This document shows positions 6,501-8,631 of a stretch of DNA of 8,631 nt, piece after piece; position 1 is the stretch's first letter, and every line of letters begins with the position of its first letter. Source of the stretch: Rickettsiales bacterium (GTDB taxonomy: Bacteria > Pseudomonadota > Alphaproteobacteria > Rs-D84 > CACZYB01); assembly GCA_031288035.1 (NCBI GenBank), contig JAITSG010000042.1, positions 1 through 8,631 on the forward strand, written 5' to 3'. The notes below the pieces were generated by a model that did not search any database, was not told the origin of the DNA, and saw only the letters and a list, made by a program, of their open reading frames with translations. A program made the translations under genes and the position numbers.

Positions 6501-6567
6501 TCTCGCGCTCTATCGCGGGGAAATCCGGCTTGGTAGTGGTCTCTGGGTAAGGTTTTTTGTTTGACAT
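3532..6567 (-). CDS. ileS: Isoleucyl-tRNA synthetase, eukaryote-like (type 2)
   Basis: Charges tRNA-Ile and edits misactivated valine; cytoplasmic, 1011 residues, normal for the larger type 2 form. Domains in order: ATP-binding signature HYGH (60-63) in GNGLPHYGHA; WGWDCHGLP (88-96); CP1 editing domain with GWTTTPWTTPSN (227-238) and GTGIVHIAPGFGEDD (316-330); DWSISRNRFWGAPIP (449-463); DCWFESG (524-530); second signature as KLSKK (599-603); then a helical anticodon-binding domain. HYGH and a KMSKR-like second signature are typical of the eukaryotic/type 2 clade. HGLPPE replaces the more usual HGLPVE, and SWAA (188-191) stands where many relatives have a CxxC or similar knuckle. No C-terminal zinc cluster is seen. 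The ATG at 6567 has only a weak GAG-type ribosome site. Its promoter overlaps that of divergent mnmG. It overlaps the downstream 121-aa gene by ATGA. Confidence 0.96.
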   Translation of the reverse strand: MSNKKPYPETTTKPDFPAIEREMLDFWNENKIFEKSVAQREGAEEFVFYDGPPFGNGLPHYGHAMQSYNKDTAGRYQTMKGRQVRRRWGWDCHGLPPELKTEKDLNLSGKKQIEAYGIDKFVEKCRKDVMSYVGEWRGIINRMGRWADMAGAYKTMDKDYTESVLWAFKELYGKGLIYEDFRVVPYSWAAETVLSNFEVNQPGCYRDRTDTTITTKFACENGLTLLGWTTTPWTTPSNLMIAVGAEIEYSVFEGGITLATNCVDRYRKELGSAKLEKIILGRELAGLSYKPLFGYFAGTPGAFKVLAADFVTDDDGTGIVHIAPGFGEDDFALCRAYDPNFPIICPVDERGRFTAEVADWAGMQVFDANEPIAEALKERGLVFQRGQITHQYPHCWRTDKPLIYRAQSGWYVKVTAFKRDLVESNQKINWIPEHIRDGRFGKWLEGARDWSISRNRFWGAPIPAWKSDDPEYPFMEVLGSVAEIEERAGRQIDDLHRPYIDITYPNPKDPTGKSKMTRVPDVFDCWFESGAMPFASIHYPFENKEWFKKNFPADFIAEGLDQTRGWFYTMAVLGQALFGRIPYKNCGCTGLVFDDKGQKLSKKLGNYSEPSELFEKYGSDAMRWFFLSSSGLKGGNVGISKEGAELAKTARNSIIPLYNAYHFFTLYANADGIKAKYDRSSLETMDRYVLALLDRMTEKTRAALDAYDTSAATQAAERFLDALNNWYIRLSRERFWGTGTEAKSQQRAFDTLYVALSDFCRACAPLMPFTADYIYKRLTGEESVHLALYPEAREYDAKLAGEMDLVRDICSAAKTLREEKGIKVRQPLSKMTIASARDVRAYSDIIIRESNVKAAEFARSLSDYADKSLYIFTPVVGKRLGPRLAEIQRAARAGDYTVGGGIARVAGTDLLPGEFEERVSVKGQLFGRATADNTAVVLLDPEITPELETEGRARDFIREVQEARKSAGLNVSDRIRLFHDTQIPPEWEDEVKKVTLAVELIQWDELKVEKT

Positions 6568-6589
6568 GCTCGTTCTCGGTTTCTAACAT
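6561..6589 (+). promoter_or_regulatory. mnmG promoter, overlapping the ileS start
   Basis: -35 TTGACA (6561-6566) lies inside the first codons of ileS read on the other strand. After a 17-bp spacer comes -10 TAACAT (6584-6589). The predicted start is near 6596, leaving about 5 nt (all A/T) before the mnmG ATG, with no room for a Shine-Dalgarno site. The -10 box shares bases with the -10 box of the opposing ileS promoter. Confidence 0.62.
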
Positions 6590-6616
6590 ATTAAATAAAA
6601 ATGCCGGGGAATTCAA
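6588..6616 (-). promoter_or_regulatory. ileS promoter, overlapping the mnmG start
   Basis: Read on minus: -35 TTGAAT (6611-6616) within mnmG codons 4-6, a 17-bp spacer, and -10 TAATAT (6588-6593). The predicted start is near 6581, giving a leader of about 14 nt before the ileS ATG. I see no T-box or other leader element, because there is no room for one. Confidence 0.58.
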
Positions 6617-8316
6617 CAGGAATATTCGATGTTCTGGTCATAGGCGGGGGCCACGCGGGCGCCGAGGCCGCGGCTGCGGCCGCTAGAATGGGGGCAAGGG
6701 CCGCGCTTGTCACCATGAGTCTTGGAAATCTCGGCGAAATGTCGTGCAACCCGTCCGTCGGCGGCATAGGCAAGGCGTGCCTGGTGCGCGAGGTCGACGC
6801 CCTGGACGGGATAATGGCGCGCGCCGCGGATTTTGCGGCGACGAGCCGCCGGGACCTGAACGCCTCCTCTGGCGAGGCCGTGCGCGGATTGCGCGTCCAG
6901 GCCGACCGGGCCTTGTATAAAAAAGCCGTGCGGGAAATGCTGGGCGCGTGCGCCGGCCTGGAGATAATAGAGGCCGAGGTCCTATCCGTCGCGCCGAAAG
7001 GTGGCCGCTTTGAAATAGAGGCGTCCGGCGGCGGGAGGCTCGAGGCAAAGTCCGTGGTCGTGACGACGGGAACATTCCTCAGGGGCCTGATGCACGTCGG
7101 GCGCGTCAAGACTCCGGGCGGCCGGGTGGGCGAGGGGGCCGGTTCTGGCATATCGAAATCCCTGCGCGCCATGGGGTTCGGGCTCTTCCGGCTCAAGACC
7201 GGGACTCCGCCGCGTCTGGACGGAAGTACGATAGATTTTTGCGGGCTCGGAATGCAGCCTTCCGAAAATGCGCCCCCCATGTCCTATATGACCCCCGCCA
7301 TAGGCGAAAGGACGCTGCCCACATACATAACCCATACCGACGCCGAAACGCACGAAATCATCCTCGCGGCCAAGGACGAGGCTCCGCTCTACAACGGCCA
7401 GATAAAGTCGACCGGCCCGCGCTATTGCCCGTCCATAGAGGACAAGGTCGTGCGGTTCGCCCATCACAAAAGCCATAGGATATTCCTCGAGCCGGAGGGA
7501 TTCGAAACGGTCGTAATCTATCCGAACGGGATTTCCACATCGCTTCCGAAGGAAGTGCAAGATTCGTTCGTCCATTCTATAAAAGGGCTCGAGAACGCGA
7601 GGATTCTACGATACGGCTATGCCGTGGAGTACGACTGCATCGACGCGCGCGGGCTTAAAAGCACCTTAGAATCCAAGCGCGTTCCCGGCCTTTTCTTCGC
7701 CGGCCAGATAAACGGGACCAGTGGGTACGAGGAGGCCGCGGGCCAGGGCATAGTGGCCGGCATCAACGCGGCCCTATGCGCGAAGGAGGAGCCTCCGTTC
7801 GTAATAGACCGCGCCGAGGCGTTCATAGGGGTTCTGATAGACGACATAACCGCGCTCGGCGTGGACGAGCCCTATCGCATGTTCACGTCCCGGTCGGAAT
7901 ACAGGCTCGTCTTGCGCCAGGACAACGCCGATCTTAGGCTGACCAGGCGCGGAATCGATGTAGGGGTGGTGGGAAGGGACAGGGCGCGCATGTTCAAACG
8001 TAAGATGGAATACATGAAAAATCCGGTCGAATCGGACGATTTCGTCGCGCGCCAGGCCATGGAATCCGCCCGCATAGAAAAGAAGTACGCCGGCTACATA
8101 AAGCGGCAGCAGGAGGACATGAAGGGTTACAGGAAGGACTTGGGGATCAAGCTTCCGTCAAGCCTGGATTACGGGGGCATGAGCGGCCTCACGCTCGAGC
8201 TCAGGACCAAGTTGGAAAGGAGCCGCCCGGAAACCCTGGCCGCGGCCTCGCGCATTCCGGGCATAACTCCGGCGGCGTTGACTTTGCTCCTGCGGCATGC
8301 TAGGAAAGGGGCATGA
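6601..8316 (+). CDS. mnmG: tRNA wobble-uridine modification enzyme MnmG (GidA)
   Basis: FAD-dependent subunit that with GTPase MnmE builds the (carboxymethyl)aminomethyl group on U34 of tRNAs such as Gln, Lys, Glu, Leu and Arg. 571 residues. The Rossmann FAD motif VLVIGGGHAGAEAA occupies 11-24, and the family signature MSCNPSVGGIGK 47-58 contains the conserved Cys49. Next come KTGTPPR, THTDAETH and GPRYCPSIEDK with conserved Cys276, then IYPNGISTSLP, GQINGTSGYEEAAGQG and YRMFTSRSEYRL. The C-terminal MnmE/tRNA-binding end is present (YAGYIKRQQ, SLDYGGMSGL, RIPGITPAALTLLL). The protein is about 50 residues shorter than the E. coli protein as I recall it. The loss falls in one internal stretch between DNADLRLT and YAGYI, not at the end, so it is unlikely to be a frameshift. 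It starts at 6601 with no ribosome site (near-leaderless) and overlaps the Nudix gene by ATGA. 24 of 34 Ile codons are ATA. Confidence 0.96.
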   Translation: MPGNSTGIFDVLVIGGGHAGAEAAAAAARMGARAALVTMSLGNLGEMSCNPSVGGIGKACLVREVDALDGIMARAADFAATSRRDLNASSGEAVRGLRVQADRALYKKAVREMLGACAGLEIIEAEVLSVAPKGGRFEIEASGGGRLEAKSVVVTTGTFLRGLMHVGRVKTPGGRVGEGAGSGISKSLRAMGFGLFRLKTGTPPRLDGSTIDFCGLGMQPSENAPPMSYMTPAIGERTLPTYITHTDAETHEIILAAKDEAPLYNGQIKSTGPRYCPSIEDKVVRFAHHKSHRIFLEPEGFETVVIYPNGISTSLPKEVQDSFVHSIKGLENARILRYGYAVEYDCIDARGLKSTLESKRVPGLFFAGQINGTSGYEEAAGQGIVAGINAALCAKEEPPFVIDRAEAFIGVLIDDITALGVDEPYRMFTSRSEYRLVLRQDNADLRLTRRGIDVGVVGRDRARMFKRKMEYMKNPVESDDFVARQAMESARIEKKYAGYIKRQQEDMKGYRKDLGIKLPSSLDYGGMSGLTLELRTKLERSRPETLAAASRIPGITPAALTLLLRHARKGA

Positions 8317-8631
8317 GCGAGCTTGTGCGCATTTCCGATTGCCTGGGCCAGCCTAAGGGCGGGCTGCCGCGCGGCGCGCTTCTTCCGGATGATTCTTTTA
8401 TAAACGTCGTATGCGTGATGCTGTTCCGCTCGAACGGGAGCGTGGTGTTTTCCAAGAATCTCTCGGCCAAGGGGTCGAAGTGGGGCGGGAAATGGCAGAC
8501 CGCGGCCGCCGGGCACGTAGGCGCAAATGAAACTCCGGTCAAAGCGGCAGGACGCGAGCTTGCCGAGGAAACCGGGGTAAGGGCAGAAATCTCGCAATAC
8601 GTGGGCACTATAAGGAGGACGGAGAAAAAGT
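8313..8631 (+). CDS. Nudix hydrolase, C-terminal part outside window
   Basis: 106 codons are visible, starting at an ATG that overlaps the mnmG stop (ATGA), with AGGAAAGGGG upstream as ribosome site. A complete Nudix box spans residues 67-89: Gly67, Glu73, Arg81-Glu82-Leu83, Glu85-Glu86, Gly88-Val89 (GHVGANE...RELAEETGV), fitting GX5EX7REUXEEXGU. The glutamates bind the divalent metal used to cleave a nucleoside diphosphate linked to another group. The preceding KGSKWGGKWQTAAAG is the usual strand and glycine entry to the box, resembling the IPP-isomerase-like and YfcD-like branch. The substrate cannot be told from this half. Overlap with mnmG indicates co-transcription and coupled translation. 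A role in tRNA metabolism is suggested only by position. Confidence 0.9.
   Translation, partial: MSELVRISDCLGQPKGGLPRGALLPDDSFINVVCVMLFRSNGSVVFSKNLSAKGSKWGGKWQTAAAGHVGANETPVKAAGRELAEETGVRAEISQYVGTIRRTEKK

Noticed and set aside
6591..7280. 229-codon open frame on minus opposite mnmG
   Set aside because: Rich in Ser, Pro, Arg and Ala, as expected of the reverse strand of this codon use. No motif, and it overlaps the ileS promoter.
1..8631. CRISPR arrays, insertion sequences, prophage or attachment sites
   Set aside because: No spaced direct repeats, transposase motifs, terminal inverted repeats or duplicated tRNA ends were found.

Overview
The window is a compact bacterial chromosome segment. 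It is G+C-rich inside genes and A+T-rich at short promoter patches. Most genes serve tRNA charging or tRNA modification. I cannot name the organism. A eukaryote-like (type 2) isoleucyl-tRNA synthetase, a lone CofE-type gamma-glutamyl ligase and heavy ATA codon use at 50-60 % G+C would suit a candidate-phylum lineage such as Patescibacteria or Elusimicrobiota, but this is a weak inference. TGA is used as a normal stop (ileS and mnmG both end in TGA), so the recoded Gracilibacteria-type genetic code is excluded.

Layout, left to right. A 3'-truncated methionyl-tRNA synthetase gene (metG, minus, 1-1193) has its own promoter. Upstream, on the same strand, is a unit not seen in standard annotation: a consensus -10 box (1702-1707), about 195 nt of potentially structured RNA, a 48-codon gene for a secreted peptide with a signal sequence and two cysteines (1338-1484), and a strong intrinsic terminator (1298-1326). 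Next comes a small two-helix membrane protein resembling VirB3 (minus, 1748-2041), whose near-perfect promoter implies a leaderless mRNA. Divergent from it is a CofE-like gamma-glutamyl ligase (plus, 2203-2928). A tRNA-Gln(UUG) gene on minus (3009-3082) with a consensus promoter follows.

The right half is a divergent pair. ileS (minus, 3532-6567) overlaps, by ATGA, a downstream 121-codon gene of unknown function (3170-3535). mnmG (plus, 6601-8316) overlaps, by ATGA, a Nudix hydrolase gene that leaves the window (8313 onward). The 33-bp gap between ileS and mnmG holds two overlapping divergent promoters, each with its -35 box inside the other gene's start region.

How the genes relate: MetRS and IleRS charge tRNAs. 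MnmG is the FAD subunit of the enzyme that modifies wobble U34, and tRNA-Gln(UUG) in this same window belongs to the class it modifies. Six promoters can be read here, all of the TTGAxx / 16-17 bp / TAxxAT housekeeping type, which makes the transcript starts fairly predictable. The least explained parts are the leader RNA plus secreted micropeptide, the lone VirB3-like gene, and the 121-aa protein coupled to ileS.
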